A program made the translations under genes and the position numbers. From the NCBI RefSeq assembly GCF_002878395.1, contig NW_025892684.1, positions 301,353-365,352 on the forward strand: a stretch of DNA of 64,000 nucleotides. Direction: 5' to 3'. The notes below the pieces were generated by a model. That model was not told the DNA's origin and ran no database searches. It saw only the letters and a program-made list of their open reading frames with translations. Source of the DNA: Capsicum annuum (taxonomy: Eukaryota > Streptophyta > Magnoliopsida > Solanales > Solanaceae). This document shows, piece after piece, positions 43,915 to 56,300 of this stretch; within the stretch, counting starts at the first letter, position 1; each line of letters opens with the position of its first letter.

Positions 43915-46093
43915 TGTAACGCCCTGAAAACGGGTTCCAAAATGTCACACGGTCTCCGAACTACAAGTAGTCCCGAGCTAACCCTGAAATCCTATTACTC
44001 ATTCTAAAAATCAAGTAAAGAAAATATAAGCCTGTGAAACACTAAAATACTGAGATATAGTCTGAACTGAATTGAGTTTAACTGGTCTTAAAGTACTTAA
44101 CTAGGAAATCTGAACAACCAACATTGTAAGACTGAAATGTATCTAATAGTCGGACAAGCCTCTAACACTACTATCTAGAGAGTCACTAGGATAGACCCCT
44201 AGCTGACTCAATCTGAACTAAAAGCAACTAATCAAATACTACATAAAGCTGAAAATATGAATGACTGGGTCCCCAAACTATGAAGACTCATTAACTATCA
44301 GGATGTAGATAGAGATTCCCGCGGTCAATAACGCTGCTGGAACTGAGCACTTGAATCTACATTATTAAATAATGTTGCACATAGATACATATGTGGATCA
44401 GTACTTTTGGAATATACTGAGTATATAGGGATGATGCACAAGTAAGACAATAATACAATATTTAAGCAAATCTTTCAAAGGATGCAAAGGATATACTGGG
44501 TTTGTTGTTGTTGTTGTTTCAAAAGATGCACGCTAAATGTAATGACTCACCTCAGCTCGAATAAAACATATACTATAAAAGAATAAAACATGAATATGTA
44601 GAACATAGAAATTCTTTATGAGTCATAACACTTAGTTCTGAGAGTTGTATCTTTACTCTTTCTAGTGGGAGTTTCTTTTAACCGACATAAACCATGTGAG
44701 CTATCATAGAGTCCGGCATCTCTTACCCATGTTGGTAGATTTGTTCTACTCTTGCCATCAAAATAGAACCTAGATAGAGTGATCACTAAATTGAACCCAC
44801 TAGGGGTGTTAAAACCTATGGTGGCGCATAGTTCTGGGGCATGAGACCTAGGAATCGTACCCAAATCAATACTAAATACTACTCCCCTTAATCTGTATGC
44901 TCATTCTGAATGAAATCCACCTTAAAGTAGCACAAGGATTTATAATGAAAACCATTTATGTGTCTGTCTGTTTTAAACTATAATGAAAACTAACCGTGTG
45001 GATTCCATATCATAGCGGAGGATCATTACATCAAAATCTTGCTTAAAATCTGAATACATGCTTGTCAAAGAATGCATAAACGTCATCTTTCTTGTAATAT
45101 CAAGACTAAAACTTAGGGCTTGAAAACCCTTTCTTGAAACACATGTAGAATCATCACAATCCATGTTAAATAATGAAAATTTTGAAATGCTTTAACAATT
45201 CTAGTCAAGATAACAAAATTCAATGCTCAATATACAAAATCAAGTCACACGCAAAAGTATGTGAAAATAGTCATGCAATTAAACTTTTAAATCACTAGTA
45301 ACATCATAATCTTCAAATAATGATAATTGGGTATGAGCCCTAAATTGAAACTCACATAAATTTGACATTAAAAACTAGTTTTGGGAACAAGGATGAAAGG
45401 AGCATCCTTGTTCATAACCCCACATACCTTGTTGGATTAATTGAATGTCATATCTTGAACTTTTGAATCTCTAATAGTGTTCTTAAAGATTCTTCTTGAA
45501 GTTCTTGAACACGGAAGCTTGGATTATTGACTTTCTTGGAGGAGTAATGGAATTATTCTTGATTTCTTAGAGCTAGGGTTTTGTTATTAGAGAGAAAGAT
45601 TCTGAATAATGGAGTATCTATGCTATTTAGGGCTCAAATTATGTGTTTTGGGAAGATTTGGGTGAGGATAAATGACTCAAATACCCCCATGGACCCATCA
45701 TTTAACAACACAAAATTAGGCACCAATGATATAAGTGATGCTTCGCATCGCTCACTGCGATATAATTAGCGATGCATCACATTTCCCTCCTTGATGTGAC
45801 CACCGATACGGTGCATCTATATCACGTTGACATGTGGTTTCGGCCATCCAAACATGCCCCAAACCTTTTTCAAAAATTTTAAAACTCACTCGAGAGGTAC
45901 TATAGACTACCCTGATCCTGAAACAACTTAAAAATTTTCATTCCATGGTTGAGAAGGTCAAAAATAAAGTCATTAAAGCTTCGAGATCAAAAATGAGACT
46001 AAGTTTCCAACCCTTAGCTAAAATTTTAGGTCCTAAGTCTCTAATGCGCCCATTCTGAGTTGAATTGAACTGGGGAGAATACGGTGTGTCACA
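43915..46093 (-). repeat. 3' LTR of gypsy-2
   Basis: 2179 bp. It matches 47286-48427 over the shared part. It carries the SINE stub at 44487-44516, which the other LTR lacks. Confidence 0.8.
44487..44516 (+). mobile_element. 5'-truncated TS-type SINE stub with target duplication
   Basis: Thirty bases ending GGGTTTGTTGTTGTTGTTG are flanked by TTTCAAAGGATGCA (44473-44486) and TTTCAAAAGATGCA (44517-44530). The partner LTR has a single TTTCAAAGGATGCA at about 47865-47880, i.e. the empty site. TACTGGGTTTG(TTG)n is the 3' end of the Solanaceae TS SINE. Confidence 0.7.
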
Positions 46094-46299
46094 ATATCTC
46101 CCCCTTGGGAATATTCTTCTTCGAATAAGGCTAGTTAAGCTAAGAATTCTGAGGAACTGAAACTATATACTAACGGCATAACTAAAAACATAACAGCATG
46201 GTTGAATCTAAATCATGATGAATGGCTGAACTACATGAAGATATCACATGGCTGGAACTAAGGATGGAAATGAACCGAGGAAAATAAGGTTGTTACCTT

Positions 46300-46960
46300 A
46301 GGCTGAGTCGGAGTTTGTAGAGAAAATCTGAGGGTACTTCATTCGCATGTTTGCTTAAGCTTCCTAAGTGGCACCCTCAACTAATTGATTCCGCCAAAGA
46401 ACTTTGACTAAGGGAACTTCTTTATTCCTTAGTCTGCGAATTTGATGATTAATAATCTTAACTGGAAGTTCTCATTTGAAAGGATATCTCGAATATCTGA
46501 GCCCTCTAGAGGTACTGCAATAGCTGGATCACCAACTCACTTCCTTAACATGGAGACATGAAACAATGGATGAACAAATGTCAAGTCTGCAGGAAATCCA
46601 AGCTCACATGCTACCTTCCCAACATGACTTAAGATTCTGAAAGGGCCTATATATCAGGGACTAAGCTTTCCCTTCTTGCCAAATCTCTTCACCCCTTTCA
46701 TGGGTGAAACCTTCAAACAAACTAAGCCATACACCTCAAACTCAAGATCCTTTCTCCTCACATCTGCATAGGATTTCTGATGACTCTGGGCTATCTTTTT
46801 CACCTCATCAAGGTATAGCTGTGGGTCCTCACCTACTTTTGAAACAAAAAATTCAGGCAGTTCATTATCATAAAGTCATGAATTCTTCTGTAGCTAAATC
46901 ACTATTATACTGAAAAGTCACCACAGCCTAATGGTTAACCTGATCACTGGCAGTCACATC
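46300..46960 (-). pseudogene. Integrase C-terminus/chromodomain-like remnant of gypsy-2
   Basis: Minus strand: SYADVRRKDLEFEVYGLVCL, KVSPMKGVKRFGKKGKLSP, SHVGKVACELGFPADLTFVH and PLFHVSMLRK, then a GDPAIAVPLEG-like segment and a chromodomain-like tail with stops. The same order is seen in gypsy-3 at 59880-60300. All upstream gag-pol is missing. Confidence 0.8.
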
Positions 46961-47285
46961 TTGGGCTAATGCCTAAAAGACATCCTAAAATTCAGTATAG
47001 GATACATTATAATTCAAAGGATCAGCAGGCTGGGGTGACTGGTCATTATTTTTGTGTGCATTAGCTCAACGAAGAGGTATATTCTGTCACATAAGAGCAT
47101 TAGTTAAAAGCAGATAAAGGTAACTGAAAGTACAATAGATCATGAGAGAAAGGGATGATTTTCTAAATTGTTCCGTATCCTATTGCTCATAAATGTGGCA
47201 CGCTTCACACCCATGATTAATGCTATACGTAATGTGTCTTATCTGAGTCCCTAGGAATCTTTGAACCTGGCTCTGATACCAAGTT

Positions 47286-48427
47286 TGTAATACCCTAAAA
47301 ATGGGTCTCGAAATACACACGGTGTTTCAAACTACAAGTAGTCTTGAGCTAACCCTGAAAGCCTGTTACTCATTCTAAAACTCATATAAACAAAATATAA
47401 GCATGCAGAACACTAGAATACTAAAATACTGTCTGAACTAAACTAAGTTTAACTGAACTGAGTTTAACTGAACATAAAGTCTAAAAGTACTTAACTAGGA
47501 ATTCTGTACAACTAACACTGTAAGACTGAAATGTATCTAATAGTTGGACAACCCTTTAACAATACTATCCAGAGAGTCCCTAGGATAGGCCCCCAACTGA
47601 CTCAATCTAAACTAAAAGCAACTAACCAAATACTGCATAAAGCTGAAAATATGAATAATTGGGTCCCCGAACTATAAGGACTCACCAAATTTTAGGATAT
47701 AGATAGAGATGCTCGCGGTCAATCACGCTACTGGAACTGAGCACCTGAACCTACATTATCAAAAAATATAGCATATAGACGTATATGGGATCAGTACATT
47801 TGGAATATACTAAGTATATGGGGTGAATGCACAAATAAAACAATAATACAATAATTAAACAAATCTTTCAAAGGATGCATGCTAAATGTAATGACTCAAC
47901 TCAGCTCTAATAAAACATATACTACAAAAGAATAAAACATAAATACGTAGAACATAAAAAATCTTTGTAAGTCATAACACTTAGTTCTAAGAGTTGTATC
48001 TTTACTCTTTATAGTGGGATTTTCATCTAACCGATATAAACAAAGTGAGCTATCATGGAGTCCAACATCTCTTACGTACATTGGTAGAGTTATTATACCC
48101 TTTCCATTGAAATAGAACCTATCTAGGTTAATTACTATACTAAAACCACTAGGGGTGTTAAGACCAATGGTGGCGCGTAGTTCTGGGGCAGGAGACCTTG
48201 GATCATACCCAACTCGATGTTAATACTACTCTCCATAATATGTATGCTCATTCCATAGGAAATCCACCTTAAAACTAGCATAAGGGTTTATAATGAAACA
48301 ACAGTTATGTATCTGTCTGTTTTAAACTATAATCAAAAGTAACTTTGCCAAATCTATATCTTAATTGAGGATTATAAGATCCAAATCTTGCTTAAAAACT
48401 GAATACATGTTTTTCAAAGAATGCTTA
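47286..48427 (-). repeat. 5' LTR of gypsy-2, truncated by gypsy-3
   Basis: It matches the first ~1150 bp of 43915-46093 and stops within AATGCTTA, where gypsy-3 begins. Confidence 0.8.
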
Positions 48428-50499
48428 TGTAACGCCCCCAAACTTTTCCTAGCTAAATTTTATCCCTAAAGTGTCAAGCATTGGTTCTAGAAGGATTTAC
48501 ACTTATTTCCCTATGGAATTCCGCAGATTTTAACTTTTCATTATATAGATGACTGAATAATCTTTCCGTCGATATAATATTGGTCCAAAACGGACACTCG
48601 GTGAAGAATTTATGGCTATTTTATGTGCTAGTCGTATAACATCGTCATTTTGGTGTTTAACGTGTTGCGGAGATGGTTTAATTAGAAATTGTCAAATTCC
48701 AATGGGACCTCGCGATCGTGGAGCATTATGAAGGATTCCAATTTCACATTCGTCAATTTCCAGTGAGCCACCGCAATAGTGGTGCATCGCGGTGGCCCAT
48801 AAAATTGGGAACCAGTTATATTTTTACTCTGTCTCATTAAGGGAATGGTACTTCTCCAACCCCTTATCATCTCCTACATGGGATTTAATCTCAAGAACAC
48901 CAAAGTAAGATTATTTTTCATCAAAATCTCTCAAGAAACTCCATTTTCAAACTAAAAAACCTCATATCTCAAGATTCAACCGTGAGTTTTTGAAGACAAT
49001 TAGAGATTTGGAATCCCCAATCCGTAAGCTTTAAGAATCATTCACTATTCTTCAAAATAGAGGTACGTGGGGTTTATCCTAAAAACCTACATGGGTTTGA
49101 AATTGTTAAAGAATGATTTAAAGGTTTTGATGCATGTATTTTATGGGGGTTTTGAAAACTATATAATTGATTATACTTTTCAGAAGTTTCAATGCTACTA
49201 TTGCTTTGGCCTTGTGGTCTTTTCCCCTAAATTGATTTACATATATATGTATATGTATGAATTTGAGATTTAAGATTGTTGAAAGCTTTAATTATGAACT
49301 CTCTCTCTTGTATTGATTTAAAGAATTATGGTTTTGTGATTTGAAAGATGTTTTTGCTAAATCCTAGCATTTAAACATGATTTGAAATTATTGAGAGGGT
49401 GTTTCTTGATATCAATATGTTCTTGTGCGTATGAGAAAAAATTGCATGTGTTTACATGAGGATTGAGAAGAAAAAGATTCATGGAATTGAATTATTGAAA
49501 TACTGGTCTCAAAACTTGTGTTTTGAATATAGAGATTTATGATAGACTAATAATGGCTCAGAGATGTGACTTACAAGTCAATGGTATGACGATACCATAT
49601 GTATTTATGATATAACAGATTATGTTTTCAGAGCATGTTTTCAGAGTATGTTTTTAGAGACTGCATGTTTTGATAGAGTTTTAAGAAGGGGCTTAAAGAA
49701 GGTTAGGCGGTTACCCAAAGATGGCGCGAGTTCAAGAAACTCTTAGCCTGAAACTGTATTTGCTGATATGGGTAGATTATTATTATACGCTTGTGACGGC
49801 CGTGTGGGTTTCGCTTGGGGGTTTCGCTGCCGAGTTAATGGCAGTTTCCATATAGACCATGGAATTTTTCAGAGTTATAGGGTATACCACCTAGCGCAGA
49901 AGTAACACAGAATTCTCAGAGTTGTGATAATTTTTACAAAGTCTTTAAAATGCCTATGTGAATTCTTACTACATGATATACTCATGAACTATTTTAAATA
50001 GCTCTCATATATGTTGGAAAATATATGATTATTTTGGATATGCTCTGCGTACCAGTACATCTGTATTGACCCCCTCCCTCTCCAACCTCTCAGATTCTAA
50101 GTCACAGTCTAGGGGTCCAGATAAGCAATAGATAATTCAGACAACTAATTAGATTATGCAGTGGTGAGCCTTCTCTATTCCAGAAGTCCTGTCTTCTCAG
50201 ATTATGTCACTTATTTTAGATTTGGTCTACCGGGGGCTTTGTCCCAGTTTCATACAGTTGTCAGATTTTCATGTAGTAGAAATTTTGTAGACTGAGTCAG
50301 ATGTTATTTAGATGTATTTGATTTACAGTTTCCATACTTATGTTGAATTCAGAGTTGACCATGTTTTTGTAGTAGATTATGTTTCCATATCTTCTTTATT
50401 ATATGAATATTGGGCATGATTACCAGATAGATAAGAGCATTTTGGGACTTCATGGTTCGGGATGTTTATTACGGCTAGGCCACAGTTTGGGTCGTGACA
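48428..50499 (+). repeat. First LTR of gypsy-3
   Basis: 2072 bp. It aligns along its length with 60433-62544, with visible substitutions and an indel of about 45 bp near 49810 versus 61815-61862. The left flank pentamer is GCTTA (48423-48427). Confidence 0.87.
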
Positions 50500-50708
50500 A
50501 ACTTGGTATCAGAGCACGTTTCATGGTCCCAGGGTATCTATGAAATCACGTTGGGTAGAGTCTTATTTATGGGTGTGTAGTGTACCACACTTATAAGCAG
50601 GGGGATGCTAGGCGTTTAGGAATGTTTCTCTTCCTTGTGATTTAGTTCGTGTTTCAGAGTCTAATCTGTCCCCTAATTAATGATCTTTTGCTTTTTAGAA
50701 AGCCAACT

Positions 50709-52030
50709 ATGCCTCCCCTTCGCACCAGCATTGATGCTCAGGATGATAAAGTCCGTCCAACCCATAGGATGCGAACCCGTAATAGAGCTTATACCCCAGA
50801 ACTTGTTCCTACTCTGGGAGTACCTCCTATACCGACCATTCCTACCAAAGCTCCCCAAACGGGGGCCAATCGTACTCAGTCTCATGAAGGAGAGGTGTCT
50901 AATATTGAATTCAGACAGTCTATTCACATGCTTGCACAGCTGGTAACCGCACAGACTCAGAGATTAGAGGATATGGGGTCGGTGTCTATTACTTCTGAAG
51001 TTACTAAAGTAGGCCAGTTCATGAGAATGAACCCACCCAAGTTCTCTAGCGCTAAGGTAGAAGAGGACCCTCAGGAGTTCGTAAATGAAATAGAGAAGAT
51101 TTTCAAAGTAATGCATGTTGATCAGGTGGAAGTTGTTGAGCTAGCAGCATACTAGCTAAAGGATGTAGTGAACCAATGGTACAACGAGTGGGAAGATACG
51201 AAGGGTGACAATGCTGATCCCACAATTTTAGATGAGTTCGTGGATACAGTTCTTGACCGATTCTTTTCTCTGAAGCTGAGGGAAGCTAAAACAGAGGAGT
51301 TCATAAACCTTAAGCAGGGTAAAATGAGTGTTCAAGAGTATACTTTGAAGTTTAATTAGCTATCTCGTTATGCCGCTGAGATGACGAGTAGTAAGAGGGC
51401 CTAAATGAGAAATTTTACTTCCAGCCTTTCCGACGATCTGGTGCTAAGTGTCAGGGAGATATGCTAAACAGGGATATGGACTTTGCTAGATTGTCAGTCC
51501 ATATGCAATATGTTGAGGAGAAGAAGAAGAAGATAGCCGAATCTAGGGAAAAGGACAGGCAGGCAAAGAGAGCCAGAGCGACAGACCAGAGTCATAGTCA
51601 GCAGCAGAGCGGCAATTGGGGTGGCAAATAGAAAAAGAAAAAGAATTAGGGTAATGCTCAGTTGGGAAATAGTGCTCCAGGGTCCATAACCGCAACTGAG
51701 CAGCACACCCCGAATTTTCAATCTAGGCCGAGGATGTAGGGTACGCAGTCGCAGGGAAGTGTAGCCTAGACCTCTCAGTCATATCCGCTCTGTAGGAGAT
51801 ACGGGAAGAATCATACAGGGATATGTCTGTTTGGCGCTTTGGTGTGTTATTCATGCAGCCAGCCAAGCCATATCCAGAGAGACTATCCGGCAGCAAAGAG
51901 TAATATTGGAGGACCCAAGTCGCAGGTGAATTCATCTGCACCACCACCTCAGAAGGGTGCCACTTCAGCCACTGGAAACGGTCGAAAATGGTTGTATGCT
52001 TTGACCAACCACCAAGAGGTAGAGGCCTCA
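50709..52030 (+). pseudogene. gag of gypsy-3
   Basis: The ATG at 50709 (MPPLRTSIDAQDDKV) is the family-typical start, about 205 bp after the PBS. Then VGQFMRMNPPKFSSAKVEED and PQEFVNEIEKIFKVMHVDQV. A stop follows AAY at 51153, then DVVNQWYNEWEDT, LDRFFSLKLREAKTEEFINL and KQGKMSVQEYTLKFN (retrotransposon gag core). The zinc knuckle near 51842-51880 reads CYSCSQPSHIQRDYP: its last cysteine is tyrosine. Several stops. Confidence 0.87.
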
Positions 52031-53395
52031 CCAGATGTAGTCACCAGTACGTTGCAAATATTTTCTCTTGATGTGTATGTATTACTTGATCACGGGTCTG
52101 CCTTGTCTTATGTGACCCATTCGTGGCTGTTGATTTTGGGTTTGAGCCTGAGGTGATTGCTGAACCTTTTTTGATTTCCACCCCGGTGGGAGATTTTTTA
52201 GTGGCTAAGAGGGTATATAGAAATTGTGTTGTGTCTATTTTCCGGCGGAATACTGAGGCAGATCTCATAGAACTTGATATGGTTGATTTTGATGCCATCT
52301 TAGGGATGGACTGACTCCATTCATGATATACCACCTTGAATTGTAGGACCTGAAGAGTCACCTTTTCTTTTCCAAATGAGTTGGTAATAGAATAGGAGGG
52401 ACATTCTCTAGCACCTTGAGGGCACTTCATATCTTATCTTAGGGCCCGTAAACTTATTTCCAAAGGTTGCTTGTATCATCTTATTCGGGTTAAAGATTCT
52501 AGTGCTGAAATTCTTCCTCTTCAGTCTATCCCCGTAGTGAATGAATTCCCCGAAGTCCTTCTAGATGATCTCCCAGGAATACCACCTGATAGGGAGATAG
52601 ATTTTGGTATTGATTTATTACCAGATACCCGTCCTATCTCTATTCCGCCATATAGGATGGCTCCTGCAGAGCTAAAAGAGTTGAAAGAAATAGCTAGTAG
52701 ACCTTCTAGATAAAGGTTTTATCCAACCCAGTATGTCTCCCTGGGGTGCACCTATACTTTTTGTGCGAAAGAAAGACGTTTCCCTGCGTATGTGCATAGA
52801 TTACCACCAGTTGAATAAGGTCACAATTAAAAATAAATACCCCTTCCTAGGATTGATGATCTTTTTTACCAACTTCAGGGTGATAAATGTTTTTCAAAGA
52901 TAGACCTTCGTTTGGGATATCACCAGTTGAAAGTTAGAGAGTCAGATGTTCCCAAAACAGTTTTTCGAACTAGATAGGGCCATTATGAATTCTTAGTTAT
53001 GTCCTTCGGGTTGACTAACGCCCCTGCAGCTTTCATGGGTCTAATGAATAGGGTTTTCCGTCAGTTTCTAGATCTGTTTGTCATTGTCTTCATTAATGAC
53101 ATTTTGATATATTCTCAATGCGAGAAGGACCATGCTAATCACCTCTGAATCATCCTTCAGACTCTTAAAGATCATAAGCTGTATGCAAAATTTTCCAAGT
53201 GTGAATTCTGGCTGACTGCTATTGCGTTCTTGGGGCATATTGTGTCCAGGGATTAAGCTTGATCGCCAAAAGATTAAAGCAATGAGAAAATGGCCCAGAC
53301 CCACGACTCCAACCGACATTCGGAGCTTCTTGGGTTTGGTGGGTTATTACAGAAGATTCGTAGATATTTTTTCTTCCATAGTTGCACCACTTACT
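52031..53395 (+). pseudogene. Protease and reverse transcriptase of gypsy-3
   Basis: The protease region reads VYVLLDHGSALSYVT (52072 on), where D-[ST]-G has become D-H-G. VVSIFRRNTEADLIELDM and FDAILGMD follow. [22 protein letters not shown] (52541 on), [17 protein letters not shown], then after a shift [37 protein letters not shown], and [13 protein letters not shown] near 53078. The catalytic YxDD is FIND, Asp to Asn in the first of the pair. KIKAMRKWPRPTTPTDIRSF and LGLVGYYRRFV end at the solo LTR. Confidence 0.85.
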
Positions 53396-56300
53396 TGTCG
53401 AGCCCTATTTCGAACCGGTCAAAACAGCACGCGACATATGGTGGCATTAAATGACTCTTGGGATTAAAAAATTATTTTTTAGAGTCGCCACCTAACTTTT
53501 AGGAAAATTAGGAAAAATCATTTGTTATTGTAAAAAAACTCTGTTTTAGTTTGTCGAAAACATTTTGAGATTCTGAGTAAAGGTTTTGGTAACTCGAGGG
53601 GAAGGTGTTAGGCACCCCTCAGAGCCTATCCGAAGATAGTCCTTATGCTTAGTTTAGAAAAATATTAGGAAAACTTTATTTTTGTTATTTGCTTAAAACG
53701 ATGATGAGAAAACTTTTATTATTTGTATTTGTTATCTTATAAAAAGAAAAACTTAAGATACATCAAACGTGATGCTACCATGTACAAGGAAGTAATGTAA
53801 TTACATTATACGAATATTTTAGAATAGATTTTTAGTTTTTTATGACTGTGATAATATAAAGGGAAAACTTTATTATCTTTACATGCATAAAGTTGAATAT
53901 GTAAGTAAAATTTATAAAAATATTTTAAAGCGTGGAATAATTTAAGACAAATATGAATATGAATATATTTGAAAGTACGAAAGAGGTAAAATTGGACTTG
54001 ATTTGTGAAATTCAAATGGTTTTAGATTAGAAATAATCGAGAAGTGAATGTGATAATATAATACCTAGGTGTAACAACATTGAAATAATAATAATAACCA
54101 TAATAATAATAATATTAATAATAATAATAATAATAATAACAACAATAATAATAGTAATCAAAATCAAAATAGTATTACTAATAAAAATGTTGCCGACGTT
54201 TCAAAGTGATGATAATTAATATGCGAATAATAAAATAATAGTACAACAATAATAAGAACAAAATAGTTTCATTGTAGCGTTGAAAATAATGTACCTTGTA
54301 CATGTAGCGGATGAATACATATACCTCACATTTCTATTCCCTTGAAATCTGAAAACTCAAATAGTATTGAAAATATAGCGTAGAACGTTAGATTATTTAT
54401 TGAAAACAAGTTAAAATTGGTGGGTGGTCTCTCTTGATAAATTTAAGATTTTTAGCGACTTTTCCTCTTACCGAGTTAGTATTGAAATTTCAATTTTATT
54501 TTAAAGACGGCATTGAGGTCGTGACTCCACTTTAAGAAAAGTAAACTTAGTTTTAACAAAATGCCTAACTAAGGGTCTTTCCCCTTACAAACATGCATTT
54601 TCACCCTTGACAAGCTACAAAATATACTTTCGAACTAAAAAAACTGCATTCTTGGTTCTCAAAAATTGTACCATTAACTCTTTAGAAGGTACTCTCTACT
54701 CAAAAAAAAAAAAACTGCACCTTTGAGGTTTTAAAAAATGAATATTGAAGTTTGTAAAACAGCTTTGCTTTGCCCTTAGAAGATCTGCATTTTAACTCTT
54801 GAAAGGTCATACTTTTGAACTCTCAAAATCTGTAGTTTTAGCTACTACAAAAGCTGTATTTTGCACACAAAAACCCGCAATTTGAGTGCTCAAATGGCTG
54901 CATTTTAAAACTCAAAATCCTGAATTCTAACCTCAAAAGAAAGGTCACTTTTAGGCCCTTAAAAACAGTATTTTTATCCTAAAAAAAATCTGCACTCTTA
55001 TACTATAAAATTTGTAGTTTTACACTCTCAAAGAATACATTTTTTATACAAAGAGCCAACATTTAGGAGCAGTTGGAATAACCAATAAAACTAATTAGAT
55101 GATTAAGGCAACGAAATAGCTATGAAGTTACTTCAACATCAATCAATCTGCACCAAATAGATATGCAAATAAACACAAGACTAGTAGAATAAATAATAAT
55201 AAGTAGAAAATGGAAGAAAGCAAAGGACTAGATACTATAAGTTCTCATAGAAGGAAACGGTTTCTAGCGATTTAAACCCCAAGCTCTGTGATCCTATAGC
55301 CGTTAACCCAATGTTGTGGGTCAAATTGAGTTCCATTGCGGAACTCCAGCTCCAAGTGTACATGTAAAAGACATGAATGAGGAAACAGATTAGAAACAAG
55401 CTAAATATATGTGTAAAAAAAAAAAATTAAGGACAAGAAGTAAATACTCCAATAGTATGACATAGATCACAACCAGTATTGAGACACTCAAATATATAGG
55501 ACCCAACTCATACCCTTCAAGCAATTGAAAGAACAAAGTACCCAAAATCTATAACTACTTACGTGAATAACAACAGTAAAATGGCATCAATCGAGGCCAA
55601 TGATCTCCATTTACTAACTAAAACATCATCTATATCAAGGATGCGTGAGTAATATTAGCAACAAAGTCACACACTTTGTCTATTTAAAGAAATATATATT
55701 TTTACTATTAACTTGTCTAAGTAGGCTTCAAAGAACACAGTCATTTACTAATATAAGCACATATTGAGCACTAGTAAAAAATGTTTCACACATGTATTCC
55801 TATCTGTATAGCTAGTGTGATTCAAGAGGATAAGAAAAATAATTAACGAATTTAAACAAACAGTTACAGCATGCTCCCATGACAAGTACCAAACGAGATT
55901 GCAAGCTAAGGTCAACTTTTCTCATCCTTTTCCAGAAATGATCTAGTCAAGGTTCTTACAAATTGTGATTATAAGAAAAGCACTTATGTGAAGATAATGT
56001 TAAGTTATACAAAGAAGTGAAGCGCCTTCGCAAAAAATGAAATATATTACTTCCAATCTTGAACCATGGGCAGAAGTGAAACAAAAATTGATTTGAGGCT
56101 ATTCCCCTACTCATTTAATCCGAACAGTGCAGCACGCATAAAATTAAAATGGTAACAATTGATTTTAAGAGCTTAGCCAAAATACACACAATCTTTAACC
56201 GACTAATTTAAATAGCGACTTCAAATTTCAACCTCCGTCTTTATTATAAGGAAATGACTATTTTACAACAGACCACTTGGAACGAAATTTACTACAACAC

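Larger units (their letters stand above)
43915..48427 (-). mobile_element. Gypsy element with most of its interior deleted (gypsy-2)
   Basis: The 3' LTR is 43915-46093 (plus strand TGTAACGCCC...GTGTGTCACA). Polypurine tract on the minus strand CCAAGGGGGAGATA (46109-46096). The interior is only 46094-47285. Primer-binding site TGGTATCAGAGCC on the minus strand (47281-47269). The 5' LTR starts at 47286 and is cut at 48427 by gypsy-3. The left flank pentamer is ATCCA (43910-43914); the right one is outside the window. Confidence 0.8.
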
